Origin: Planctomycetaceae bacterium
GTDB taxonomy: Bacteria; Planctomycetota; Planctomycetia; Pirellulales; Pirellulaceae
Length of the DNA: 64,000 nt
Assembly (NCBI GenBank): GCA_027487485.1
Contig: JAIYDN010000112.1
Coordinates: forward strand, 247,406-311,405
Direction: 5' to 3'
The notes under the pieces are model-generated. The model was not told the origin of the DNA, did not search any database, and was given only the letters and a program-made list of their open reading frames with translations. Positions 7,693-16,063 of this stretch are shown here, piece after piece; the first letter of the stretch is position 1; each line of letters begins with the position of its first letter. Both the position numbers and the translations under genes were made by a program.

Positions 7693-8724
7693 ATGAGAGC
7701 GTTGCAACTGGAGAAGCCAGAGACTTGGCGGTTCATTGATATACCGGAGCCACCGCCACCGGACGCTGGCCAGGTTTTGGTCCGCGTTCATCGTGTGGGA
7801 GTGTGTGGTACCGACCTGGGTGGCTACTTAGGAAAGTTTCCATTCTTTTCTTACCCAAGAATTCCGGGGCACGAATTAGGGGTGGAGGTTCTTGAGGTTG
7901 GAGCCGGCGTAACCAATGTCAAGCCTGGCGACCGTTGTTCCGTAGAGCCTTACTTGAATTGCCAACAGTGCTATTCATGCCTTCGGGGACATACGAATTG
8001 CTGCGAGCATCACAAGACATTGGGAGTGATGTGCGACGGTGGATTGACCGAGCGGATTGTATTGCCAGCCCGCAAATTGCATTTGGCAGCTGGTTTGACT
8101 TGGGAGCAAGCTGCCCTGGTAGAAACGTTGGCGATTGGTTGTCACGCTGTCGACCGCAGCGGAAGTAAGCAAGGCGAAAATGTCTTGCTGATTGGGGCTG
8201 GTCCTATCGGCTTGGCCGCTCTCGAGTTTGTAAAGCTATCGGGCGCCCGGCCCATTGTGGCTGATATTAGTGAAAGCAGACTGAAGTTTGTGCAGACGAA
8301 AATGGGGGTGGCTGATACCTTGTTGATTCGCAACGAACCAAGCGATGTTTCCGATTTAGAGTCGCTAACCCAGGGGCAACGTGCGGATGTTGTTCTAGAT
8401 GCGACAGGAAACCATCGATCGATGGTTCGTGCTTTTGACTTTGCTGCGTTTGCTGGCCGAGTGGTATACGTTGGCATCACGCAACAGAATCTTGAGTTCG
8501 CGCATGCTCCGGTTTTTCATCGACGCGAACTGACGTTGCTTGCTAGTCGAAATGCTTTGTCGCGAGACTTCTCCCGCATCATCAGTTTGATCGAAGCTGG
8601 AAAGATCGATACGAACACATGGATCACGCATCATGCACGTTTCGAGAACGTGCCGAGTGAATTTCCTAATTGGCTCAACCCTGATGCGGGAGTCATGAAA
8701 GCGGTCATTCACATTGGATCATGA
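7693..8724 (+). CDS. Zinc-containing alcohol/polyol dehydrogenase
   Basis: 343 residues of the medium-chain dehydrogenase family. The catalytic zinc site is GVCGTDLGGY with GHELGVEV, and the structural zinc site is the four-Cys cluster NCQQCYSCLRGHTNCC. The nucleotide-binding Rossmann motif is LLIGAGPIGLAAL. The family includes sorbitol, threonine and galactitol dehydrogenases; the exact substrate cannot be read from sequence. Its stop overlaps the possible TTG start of the following kinase gene, a sign of translational coupling. Confidence 0.88.
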   Translation: MRALQLEKPETWRFIDIPEPPPPDAGQVLVRVHRVGVCGTDLGGYLGKFPFFSYPRIPGHELGVEVLEVGAGVTNVKPGDRCSVEPYLNCQQCYSCLRGHTNCCEHHKTLGVMCDGGLTERIVLPARKLHLAAGLTWEQAALVETLAIGCHAVDRSGSKQGENVLLIGAGPIGLAALEFVKLSGARPIVADISESRLKFVQTKMGVADTLLIRNEPSDVSDLESLTQGQRADVVLDATGNHRSMVRAFDFAAFAGRVVYVGITQQNLEFAHAPVFHRRELTLLASRNALSRDFSRIISLIEAGKIDTNTWITHHARFENVPSEFPNWLNPDAGVMKAVIHIGS

Positions 8725-9628
8725 TTCAGAATACTGCGGTGATTTAGTGAAAGAGCAATCGGTAGTTATAGGGATTGGCGAAGTGCTTTGGGACATGTTT
8801 CCAGACGGTGCTCGCTTTGGTGGTGCGCCAGCAAATTTCGCATGTAGTTTTGCGGGGCTCGCTAAGGGACGGTGGCCTGTCGCCGTGGTGAGTGCGGTAG
8901 GCGAAGATGAGCTGGGGGAGAAAGCTGTTCAGTCCCTGGTGGAGCACCATGTCGATGTGCAGCATGTTTCCAGAATGCGTCAATCTACTGGCCAAGTGCA
9001 TGTGCGATTGAACGACCGAGGGCATGCGTCGTACGAATTCGCAACGGAGTCCGCTTGGGATTATCTCGAGTGGTCCTATACGCTGCAACATTTAGCATCA
9101 CGGACTGCGGTGGTCTGTTTCGGTACCCTGGGGCAACGTCATGCGACTTCACGCGAGACGATTCGCCGATTTGTGACCGAAACACCTTCCAGTGCGTTGC
9201 GGATTTTTGACATCAATATTCGAAAGCCCTATATCGACAACGCCCTGATTTTGGATTCGATGCAATTGGCTAATGTTTTGAAGATGAATCAGGACGAACT
9301 GCCGGTTTTGGCCGAACTGTACCAATTAAGCGGTTCAGACGCGTCCATATTGAAACAGCTGCAAAGTAAGTTTTCACTGCAATTGGTCGCGCTGACTCGA
9401 GGGGAGGCGGGGGCCTTAATCGTACGAGGGGAAGAAATATGCGATTTGCCAGGTATCCAGACCCAAGTCGTGGACACGGTAGGCGCAGGAGACGCATTTA
9501 CCGCCATGGTGGCCTTAGGATTACTGCAGGGGCTCGACCTGGACACGATCAATCGCAAAGCGTGCCAAGTCGCGTCTTTCGTATGTATGCATAGTGGCGC
9601 GACGCCGCGAATGCCTGATTATGAGTAA
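8714..9628 (+). CDS. PfkB-family sugar kinase, fructokinase-like
   Basis: Up to 304 residues. The N-terminal substrate-binding motif RFGGAPANFACSFAGL and the C-terminal signature DTVGAGDAFTAMV, with the catalytic Asp, place it in the ribokinase/PfkB family, fructokinase branch. The start is uncertain: TTG 8714 overlaps the previous gene by 11 nt, while GTG 8747 gives a protein starting close to the conserved VIGIGEVLWDM. It probably phosphorylates the ketose or keto-acid produced by the upstream enzymes. Last gene of the operon. Confidence 0.88.
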   Translation: MDHDSEYCGDLVKEQSVVIGIGEVLWDMFPDGARFGGAPANFACSFAGLAKGRWPVAVVSAVGEDELGEKAVQSLVEHHVDVQHVSRMRQSTGQVHVRLNDRGHASYEFATESAWDYLEWSYTLQHLASRTAVVCFGTLGQRHATSRETIRRFVTETPSSALRIFDINIRKPYIDNALILDSMQLANVLKMNQDELPVLAELYQLSGSDASILKQLQSKFSLQLVALTRGEAGALIVRGEEICDLPGIQTQVVDTVGAGDAFTAMVALGLLQGLDLDTINRKACQVASFVCMHSGATPRMPDYE

Positions 9629-9725
9629 ATCATTCCATTTTTCAGGGGTTGCCCCATAGCTCTTTGGCGGAACGTTCGTCACACTAACCGCCGGTGAAAA
9701 TCGATAATTACAAAGGAAAGAGAAA

Positions 9726-10154
9726 ATGCAGTCTGACGAAGAAATGGGATCGCGGTTGGATGGGTTGATCGAGGCGATTGAGGCCAAAGACAAAGAGGCC
9801 ATCATGAGCTGGATTCGCGGAGAGCAATTTACGTTGGTTTCCCTGAGCAACGATGAAGATTCATTGTCCGCCATGATACTTGAAACCGAAGAGTTTCCTG
9901 CATTGGTCGCCTTTTTGACCTCGGAACATGCCGAAGACTTCGTCGATTCGATCGCGGATGAAATTGAAGGGGAAGAAGTTGATCTGTTCGAGGTTTCGGG
10001 CGAGGATCTCCTGGGGCCATTGGCGAAAGAATTTGGACTTTTGATCAATCCTGAATCGGATGATGCAGTCATGATTGAGCCAGCTCTTTTGCAACACGAA
10101 CGCGATGATGATGATGATGACGAAGATGAAGACGGTGAAGAAACCGAAGAGTAG
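9726..10154 (+). CDS. SseB-like acidic protein
   Basis: 142 residues from ATG 9726 with SD AAAGGAAAG nine nt upstream. The region FPALVAFLTSEHAEDFVDSI followed by FEVSGEDLLGPLAKEFGLLI and NPES resembles the SseB N-terminal domain, whose role is not firmly known. The last 20 residues are almost all Asp and Glu (DDDDDDEDEDGEETEE). No signal peptide or membrane helix. The acidic codons create a long Ser-rich shadow reading frame on the other strand, which is not a gene. Confidence 0.6.
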   Translation: MQSDEEMGSRLDGLIEAIEAKDKEAIMSWIRGEQFTLVSLSNDEDSLSAMILETEEFPALVAFLTSEHAEDFVDSIADEIEGEEVDLFEVSGEDLLGPLAKEFGLLINPESDDAVMIEPALLQHERDDDDDDEDEDGEETEE

Positions 10155-10202
10155 AGCTTTTCGAAGGAACTGGACGTCTGTGTTTCGAATGCGCTTATTA
10201 GG

Positions 10203-11507
10203 TTGAAGCAAGTGACTGGACTCAACCAAGCCAAAACCCCTCGTTTGGTCATTGTTACCATAGAGGGTTTGGGGACCAATCTCGTGGGTTGTTACGGCGG
10301 AGCGATCGCGCCCACGAAAAACTGGGATCGCCTCGCCTCCAAGTCTATTGTTGTAGATCAGTTTTGGGCCGATACGCTTCGGCCCGTTGATGTCCTGCAT
10401 TCGATTTGGTCTGGGACTCATTATGCCACGCGTCAGCTTGGGGCCGAGCCGCAAGCCATGGACACGCCAGCCGTCCCGGTGGCGAAACAGCAAGTTTCAG
10501 TCATGGATAAGATTCTTTTAGCCACGGATGTGCTTTCTGTTTTCGAGGAATCGGAAACGGATGCATTCGGTGACTTGCTGTACTTTGAGCCAGATGCGCT
10601 CCCTGGACCTGAAACGGAGGAGATGCGAGCATCTCAGCTTGAACAGTTGTTTCAGGCCGCTTTAGGGAAGTGGTCTGTTCAGCTTCATCAGAACCCTATT
10701 CTTTGGATTCACTCCTCTGGATTAAACGGCCCTTGGGACGCACCCTATGCGTATCGTCAGGTCATGTGCGATGAAGGAGATCCGGATCCGCCCGTAGGCA
10801 AGGAGCGGGCTGAGTTGCAGATCACGGAAAAAACGGACCCGGATGAGATATTTGGGCATGCCTGTTGTGCAGGTGGACAAGCGATCGCGATGGACGAGGC
10901 GTGGGAGTTGTTGGAAGACGCGATTTCTGAGCTTGGGATTGCGGACGATTGTATGCTGATTCTGGCAGGCGTTGGCGGGTATCCGATGGGGGAACATGGA
11001 TGGGTCGGCCATGGCTTGGATTCGCTGTTCGCAGAAACCATTCATTTGCCGCTCATCATTCGACCTGGCAATCGACTGGATGTAGGGCAACGAATACCGT
11101 TTATTGTGCAGCCTCACCAGCTTCTTGAAACGATTATGCGGTGGCTGATGCCCGATTCGGTGCCGGCGGATCTTGATCTGACCGAGATCATGGATTTACC
11201 CCCAGCCGAAAGTTGGCCGATTGTTCATCAATTTGGTTTTGCTTTGTATCAAGAGCAGATGCATTTGATTGTTCCCGCTTGGAGCTATCGCTGGATGAAG
11301 ACCGGTGAAGGTACAGAGATGAGGCAGTTGTATGCGATGCCTGACGATCGGTGGCAGCAGAATGAAATTTCTCAGCGGGCTGTGGCTACGGTCGAATTGA
11401 TGGAAGACCTGCGGTCGCGTTGGTTGACATACTTTCAAAACCCCAGCACTATGACATTTGACGAAACGACTCGATTACCTCAAGAGCTAACACATCCTTT
11501 CCGTTAA
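10203..11507 (+). CDS. Degenerate sulfatase / alkaline-phosphatase-fold protein
   Basis: About 434 residues. The order of elements follows a sulfatase: an N-terminal strand RLVIVTIEGLGTNLVGCYGG, a central LILAGVGGYPMGEHGWVGHG and a later IHLPLIIRPGNRLDVGQR typical of sulfatase C-terminal halves. Key residues are missing: the metal-binding Asp-Asp after the first strand is Glu-Gly, and where C/S-x-P-x-R is expected the sequence is LRPVDVLHSIWSGTHYAT. So it is unlikely to work as a sulfatase. Start is TTG 10203 or GTG 10212. The 12-nt gap to gatA indicates cotranscription. Confidence 0.7.
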   Translation: MKQVTGLNQAKTPRLVIVTIEGLGTNLVGCYGGAIAPTKNWDRLASKSIVVDQFWADTLRPVDVLHSIWSGTHYATRQLGAEPQAMDTPAVPVAKQQVSVMDKILLATDVLSVFEESETDAFGDLLYFEPDALPGPETEEMRASQLEQLFQAALGKWSVQLHQNPILWIHSSGLNGPWDAPYAYRQVMCDEGDPDPPVGKERAELQITEKTDPDEIFGHACCAGGQAIAMDEAWELLEDAISELGIADDCMLILAGVGGYPMGEHGWVGHGLDSLFAETIHLPLIIRPGNRLDVGQRIPFIVQPHQLLETIMRWLMPDSVPADLDLTEIMDLPPAESWPIVHQFGFALYQEQMHLIVPAWSYRWMKTGEGTEMRQLYAMPDDRWQQNEISQRAVATVELMEDLRSRWLTYFQNPSTMTFDETTRLPQELTHPFR

Positions 11508-11519
11508 GAGGAATCAACC

Positions 11520-13031
11520 ATGAATCAGGCACCTTACTTCGCAAGTGAAATTGCCCCTTTGCTCGCGACGCGAGAATTAAGCAGTCGCGAAATCACACAG
11601 TCGTTTCTGGCAAGAATAGAACGCTTGGATCCTTCGATTCGGGCATTCATTTCATGGGATGGCGACCTTGCCATGCAAGCGGCAGCCCAAGTTGATGAAA
11701 AACGTGCGGCTGGCCAAAAATTAGGCCCATGGGCTGGGATGCCAATTTCGATCAAGGATATTCTCTGCACGACGGATGCGGATACAACGTGCGGTTCACG
11801 GATCCTGCAAAAATACCGCTCCCCTTTTGACGCGCATTTGGTTACCAAGCTACGAGAATCGGGTTTGGTGATTTTGGGAAAGACCAACTTAGATGAATTC
11901 GCCATGGGCGGTTCGACGGAGACGGGTTTTATGGGGCCAAGCCATAATCCTTGGGATCTAAGTCGTACCTGTGGTGGCAGTAGTGGTGGATCCGCGGCAA
12001 GCGTGGCTGCGGCGATGTCCCCGCTGTCGATCGGAACGGATACAGGTGGTTCTATCCGACAGCCAGCTGCGTTCTGCGGCGTATGCGGCTTGAAGCCAAC
12101 CTACGGTCGTGTTAGCCGTTATGGGTTGATCGCGTATGCGAGCAGTCTGGATCAGGCAGGTCCTTTTGGACATACAGTCGCCGATCTAGCGCAGCTCTTG
12201 CAGGTCATTGCAGGGCATGACAAGCGAGACTCTACCAGCTTGGATGTTCCCGTAGATGACTACGTTGGAGCGATCAATCAACCGCTGGCTTCGGTCAAGA
12301 TCGGTGTGATTCGTGAACACATTGATGACCCTGGGCTGGATCAAGAAGTTCGCGAGGCAATGGTTGCCACCATCGACCAGTACAAAAAAATGGGATGTTC
12401 GATTGTCGATATCTCGTTGCCCAACACCAAGTACGCTATCGCAACTTACTACATTATTGCGCCCAGCGAAGCGAGCAGTAATCTATCTCGCTTCGACGGA
12501 GCTCATTATGGTTTTCGAGCACCTGCAAATTCCGATCAAGTGTACGCCATGGCGGCGGGCAGCAAAGCATTGTCACCACTTGATCAAATGTACAGTCATA
12601 GTCGTTCGCAGGGGTTCGGTTCCGAAGTCAAGCGTCGAATCATGCTGGGTACTTACACGCTGAGCGAAGGTTATTTCGATGCCTATTATTTGAAAGCGTT
12701 GAAAGTTCGCCGTTTGATTCGTCAGGATTATGACAACGCATTCGGAAAGGTGGATGTTGTTTTGGGCCCAACCACTCCGACCCCAGCTTTCCAGCTGGGC
12801 GAAAAGGTCAATGATCCCGTGACAATGTACTTGGAAGATTTGTTTACGGTCGGCGCGAACTTGGCGGGAATCCCTGCGTTGTCGATGCCAGTAGGGAAAA
12901 CAAAGATGGGGTTGCCAATTGGCGCGCAGCTTCAGGGGCCGCCGTTAGCCGAGTCGAAATTGTTGCAGATCGCTCATGCCTATCAAAAGGCAGTCGGGTT
13001 CCAACCCGAACTACCAGCTTCTGTTTGCTAG
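11520..13031 (+). CDS. gatA: Asp/Glu-tRNA(Asn/Gln) amidotransferase subunit A
   Basis: 503 residues, the normal length. The amidase signature is complete: catalytic Lys in PISIKDILC, the Gly/Ser-rich GGSSGGSAASVAAA and the catalytic Ser in GTDTGGSIRQPAAFCG. GatA frees ammonia from glutamine for GatB to convert Glu-tRNA(Gln) or Asp-tRNA(Asn) to the amide. Start ATG 11520 follows the purine stretch AAGAGGAA. No gatB or gatC in this window, so the complex is encoded at more than one locus. Confidence 0.96.
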   Translation: MNQAPYFASEIAPLLATRELSSREITQSFLARIERLDPSIRAFISWDGDLAMQAAAQVDEKRAAGQKLGPWAGMPISIKDILCTTDADTTCGSRILQKYRSPFDAHLVTKLRESGLVILGKTNLDEFAMGGSTETGFMGPSHNPWDLSRTCGGSSGGSAASVAAAMSPLSIGTDTGGSIRQPAAFCGVCGLKPTYGRVSRYGLIAYASSLDQAGPFGHTVADLAQLLQVIAGHDKRDSTSLDVPVDDYVGAINQPLASVKIGVIREHIDDPGLDQEVREAMVATIDQYKKMGCSIVDISLPNTKYAIATYYIIAPSEASSNLSRFDGAHYGFRAPANSDQVYAMAAGSKALSPLDQMYSHSRSQGFGSEVKRRIMLGTYTLSEGYFDAYYLKALKVRRLIRQDYDNAFGKVDVVLGPTTPTPAFQLGEKVNDPVTMYLEDLFTVGANLAGIPALSMPVGKTKMGLPIGAQLQGPPLAESKLLQIAHAYQKAVGFQPELPASVC

Positions 13032-13141
13032 CATCGTTAGTTCTATTGATTTGATAAGCTGTTTTCTGGTATTGCGTTCAAGGCTGCGATCGAGGGCCGC
13101 CGTCTGGCCTTGCGATTCGGTTTTTCACGAGGGCAGAACAC

Positions 13142-13918
13142 ATGCGAAATCACTATCAGTCAAAATGCTTACCTTGGATGTTTCTGGTGGTGTGTATGCA
13201 TTTGGTGGGTTGCTCCATGAGCCCGAACGTGACTGGCGTTGCGCTCTACAACCAGGGACGTTACGCGGAAGCACTTCAAGTATTCGAACAAGCCAAGCAA
13301 TCGGAGCCGACCAACGCCGATACGTACTACAACTTAGCGTCGACCTATCATCGTTTAGGTAACAACGCTAAGGACAAGAAAATGCAGGAGACAGCCGAGT
13401 CGCTGTACAATCAGTGCTTAGATTTGTCCCCAGACCATGTGGATTGCCATCGAGCGTTAGCGGTATTGCTGGTCGATACCGGACGATCGGACAAAGCCTT
13501 TGCTTTGGTCAAGAACTGGGCGCAGCGCAATCCACGCAGTTCGGACGCCAGAGTGGAGCTAGCTCGGTTGCACCAAGAGTTCAATCAGAACAAAGTGGCG
13601 CAGCAATACTTAGACGAAGCTTTGGCGATGGATCCTAATAATGCCAAGGCGTGGGCTGCCCGAGGACGAATGCGGGAAAGTTCAGGTGAATTGATGCAAG
13701 CGGTTCAAAATTATCAGCAAAGCCTTGCCATCAATTCAACTCAGCCAGAACTTTATCAGCGAATTGGAGCTCTGAATGTGCGTTTGGCAAGCAGCGCTGT
13801 TTCATCGACAGGAACAACCGTTGCGGGCGCACCAGCCCCGGATGCGCTGAGGGCAGCGGCTGGTACATCGACCAATTCTGCATCGAATACCAATACAACC
13901 ACCGAGCCGCGTCGGTAG
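13142..13918 (+). CDS. TPR lipoprotein
   Basis: 258 residues. A type II signal peptide ends in the lipobox LVGC (Cys24), so the protein is probably lipid-anchored. Residues about 35-215 are tetratricopeptide repeats, for example ALYNQGRYAEALQVFEQAKQ and AWAARGRMRESSGELMQAVQ, a protein-protein interaction scaffold. The C-terminal tail is low-complexity Ala, Ser, Thr and Asn. In architecture it resembles PilF-type pilotins, but no pilus gene lies nearby, so the partner is unknown. GAGG lies about 10 nt before ATG 13142. Confidence 0.75.
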   Translation: MRNHYQSKCLPWMFLVVCMHLVGCSMSPNVTGVALYNQGRYAEALQVFEQAKQSEPTNADTYYNLASTYHRLGNNAKDKKMQETAESLYNQCLDLSPDHVDCHRALAVLLVDTGRSDKAFALVKNWAQRNPRSSDARVELARLHQEFNQNKVAQQYLDEALAMDPNNAKAWAARGRMRESSGELMQAVQNYQQSLAINSTQPELYQRIGALNVRLASSAVSSTGTTVAGAPAPDALRAAAGTSTNSASNTNTTTEPRR

Positions 13919-14008
13919 CCGCAGGCTGTTTCTACTGCTGCGGGCGCTAGCCCAATGACATCTGCTTTGTCATTAACCAGTCAAAAACAATATCGAATTT
14001 CGAACAAG

Positions 14009-14079
14009 GAATGTCGAAATCCCAAGGAATACGAACGCCACTTCGTCATTCGATATTCCTTATTCGGTGTTCGACATTC
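14009..14079. repeat. Nested palindrome in intergenic DNA
   Basis: Three nested inverted repeats share one centre: GAATGTCGAA/TTCGACATTC (14009-14018 with 14070-14079), AAGGAATA/TATTCCTT (14024-14031 with 14054-14061) and ACGAA/TTCGT (14031-14035 with 14042-14046). It would fold into one long imperfect hairpin. It lies in the gene-free stretch 13919-14460 between the TPR lipoprotein and the flippase. Confidence 0.75.
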
Positions 14080-14123
14080 AAAACAGCTTGCAAGTAGATG
14101 GCCCTTGGGGAAACCTGGTTTTT

Positions 14124-14213
14124 CGTACTCGTACTCGTACTCAGCACCAGCGGTACTCGTACTCGACTACCGTTGTTTCGAGTACGAGTACCATTTCAAT
14201 GAGTACGAGTACG
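14124..14213. repeat. Double cruciform built of GTACTC/GAGTAC units
   Basis: An array of the hexamer GTACTC on the left and its reverse complement GAGTAC on the right. The inner stem is a perfect 15-bp pair, GGTACTCGTACTCGA at 14152-14166 with 14178-14192 (loop 11 nt). The outer stem is a perfect 13-bp pair, CGTACTCGTACTC at 14130-14142 with 14201-14213. Extra units extend left to 14124. There is no T run, so a simple terminator is unlikely. Confidence 0.85.
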
Positions 14214-14460
14214 ATTGAAAGCCAAAATTCGCAACTTCAAGACTTACGGCCGCGGCTGAAGTTGATTGGCATGAACAATCCGTACGAGTGTCTTCATCGG
14301 ATCTTTTCTTACAATCGTTACGATCGTCCGAGTCGGTGTAACGTATGTCGAAGAATGACTTTGGTCTCTTGAACGGTTGGGGATACTTGCCTGTATGTAC
14401 TTGGTGAGCCAAGATTTTCAGCAGCATCGAATCGTATCCGGATCGCCACTAAGTCACGAC

Positions 14461-16002
14461 ATGTCCGTATCAACCGCAACTTTTGAAACCAGTCAATCCG
14501 AATCGGATGGCATGTTCGTTGCGGACACGTTGGTTTCAGGGCTGGGTTTTATGTTGGTTGCGAACGTGGTTCAAAGGGCCATTGGCTTTGTTCGCAACAT
14601 TGCGTTATGTCGGTTCTTAGCAGACGACCAACTAGGTCTATGGGCTCTGGCATCCAGTTTTCTGATCCTTGCGGCTCCGTTTGCTGTGCTTGGATTGCCC
14701 GGCACGTTTGGCAGGCTTGTCGAACCATATCGGCTGAGTGGCCAATTGAGAGTGTTTTTAGGACGAGTTTCCATTGTCTCGCTTGCAGGGGTTTTGGTTT
14801 GTATTTCGTTTCTAGTACTTGCCCCTTCTGCCAGCAGTACGATGATCTTCGGCACGGAGCTTTCCTTGACGACGATGATTGGAGTCGCTTTGGCTTTGCT
14901 GTTAGCGATCCTGTTCAATGCGACAACCGAATTGCTCAACGGACTTCGCAAGTCCCGCCTTGTTTCCACCATGCATACTTGCAACTCCTTGGTTTTTACA
15001 GTTATAAGTCTTACGGGAATGATGATTGCGCCTGATTGGCGGGTGCTGATTGTCGCTTTTTCAGTGGCTGCTTTTGCTGGCCTTATTCCAGCGGTTTCCG
15101 TCCTTCGAGAATTGACACAAAGTGAATCAACCAGTAACGGTTCGATGCCATACCGCGACATGTGGCGTCGCGTGATTCCATTTGCCGTTAGTGTTTGGTG
15201 CATGAATCTTTTGGTCAATCTTTTCGATGTGGTTGACCGCTACATGCTTCTCTACATGACTTCAGATTCATCTGAGGTAGGAAGAGCGATCGTGGGCCAG
15301 TTTCATAGTGGGCGAATCATGCCGGTTTTGCTGTCCAGTTTGACGTTGATGCTGAGCGGTCTACTACTGCCTTACCTAGTTGCGGATTGGGAGGCAGGTC
15401 GACGTAAGGAGGTGAGCGATTCGTTGCGATTGACGTTCAAATGTGCATCGCTGTTCTTCTTTGGTCTGTCGATTGCTTCCTTGGTTGCCGCACCTTTTTT
15501 GTTCGATACGATACTTCAAGGCAAATACGATGATGGCTTGGCTATCATGCCTCAGGCCCTATTGCATTGTTGCTTGACGGGCCTTGCTTCGTTGATGCAG
15601 AACTATTTTTGGTGTACGGAGCGAGGGCGAATTGTTGGTTTCATGATCGGTATCGGTTTAGTGCTTAACGTACTTTTGAATTTCGTCTGTGTTCCCTTGT
15701 GGGGGCTGCATGGTGCGATGTTTGCGACCTCGGTTTCCGGCGCTGTCATTTTGGTCATGACGACTATCATGATGCAACGCTGTGGAGTTCATCTCGGGTA
15801 CAGCTGCCTTGCTTTGGGATTGTTGCCGTTATCGCTGCTTTTTGGCAGCATTGTGGCAGCGGCCTGGATGGCTATCGTCTTTGTGATGATCGGGCGAACG
15901 AACCGGTTGTTTTCGGAACGTGAGAAGCAAATCCTTGATGAAGTCTTTATGCCGGGCCTGAGAAAAATTGGGTTTCGAAATACAAGCTTGTGGCCCGCCT
16001 AG
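14461..16002 (+). CDS. Oligosaccharide flippase (MATE/Wzx-type) membrane protein
   Basis: 513 residues from ATG 14461; in-frame starts at 14377 and 14395 are possible but no start has a clear SD. It has about 12-14 predicted membrane helices. The N-terminal motif ANVVQRAIGFVRNIALCRFL and the glycine-containing FLILAAPFAVLGLPGTFGRL are typical of polysaccharide-exporter flippases, which move lipid-linked sugars across the inner membrane. The C-terminal helices include the paired Wzx-like segment LNVLLNFVCVPLWGLHGAMF. It sits 61 nt before the UDP-glucose dehydrogenase gene, consistent with a surface-polysaccharide role. Confidence 0.82.
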   Translation: MSVSTATFETSQSESDGMFVADTLVSGLGFMLVANVVQRAIGFVRNIALCRFLADDQLGLWALASSFLILAAPFAVLGLPGTFGRLVEPYRLSGQLRVFLGRVSIVSLAGVLVCISFLVLAPSASSTMIFGTELSLTTMIGVALALLLAILFNATTELLNGLRKSRLVSTMHTCNSLVFTVISLTGMMIAPDWRVLIVAFSVAAFAGLIPAVSVLRELTQSESTSNGSMPYRDMWRRVIPFAVSVWCMNLLVNLFDVVDRYMLLYMTSDSSEVGRAIVGQFHSGRIMPVLLSSLTLMLSGLLLPYLVADWEAGRRKEVSDSLRLTFKCASLFFFGLSIASLVAAPFLFDTILQGKYDDGLAIMPQALLHCCLTGLASLMQNYFWCTERGRIVGFMIGIGLVLNVLLNFVCVPLWGLHGAMFATSVSGAVILVMTTIMMQRCGVHLGYSCLALGLLPLSLLFGSIVAAAWMAIVFVMIGRTNRLFSEREKQILDEVFMPGLRKIGFRNTSLWPA

Positions 16003-16063
16003 AATCTTTAACTTCGACTAATTTTAGTTTGGTTTTATTCCCTAGAACTGTAGTAACACCTCC

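Noticed and set aside
9521..10279. 252-aa Ser-rich ORF on the minus strand
   Set aside because: It is a shadow of the acidic SseB-like gene, where Glu and Asp codons read backwards give Ser and Phe.
14124..14213. Hexamer array as a CRISPR
   Set aside because: Units are 6 bp without spacers and in inverted arms, unlike CRISPR repeats.
16050..16063. CACCTCC before ugd as a ribosome site
   Set aside because: It is pyrimidine-rich, complementary to an SD and not itself one.
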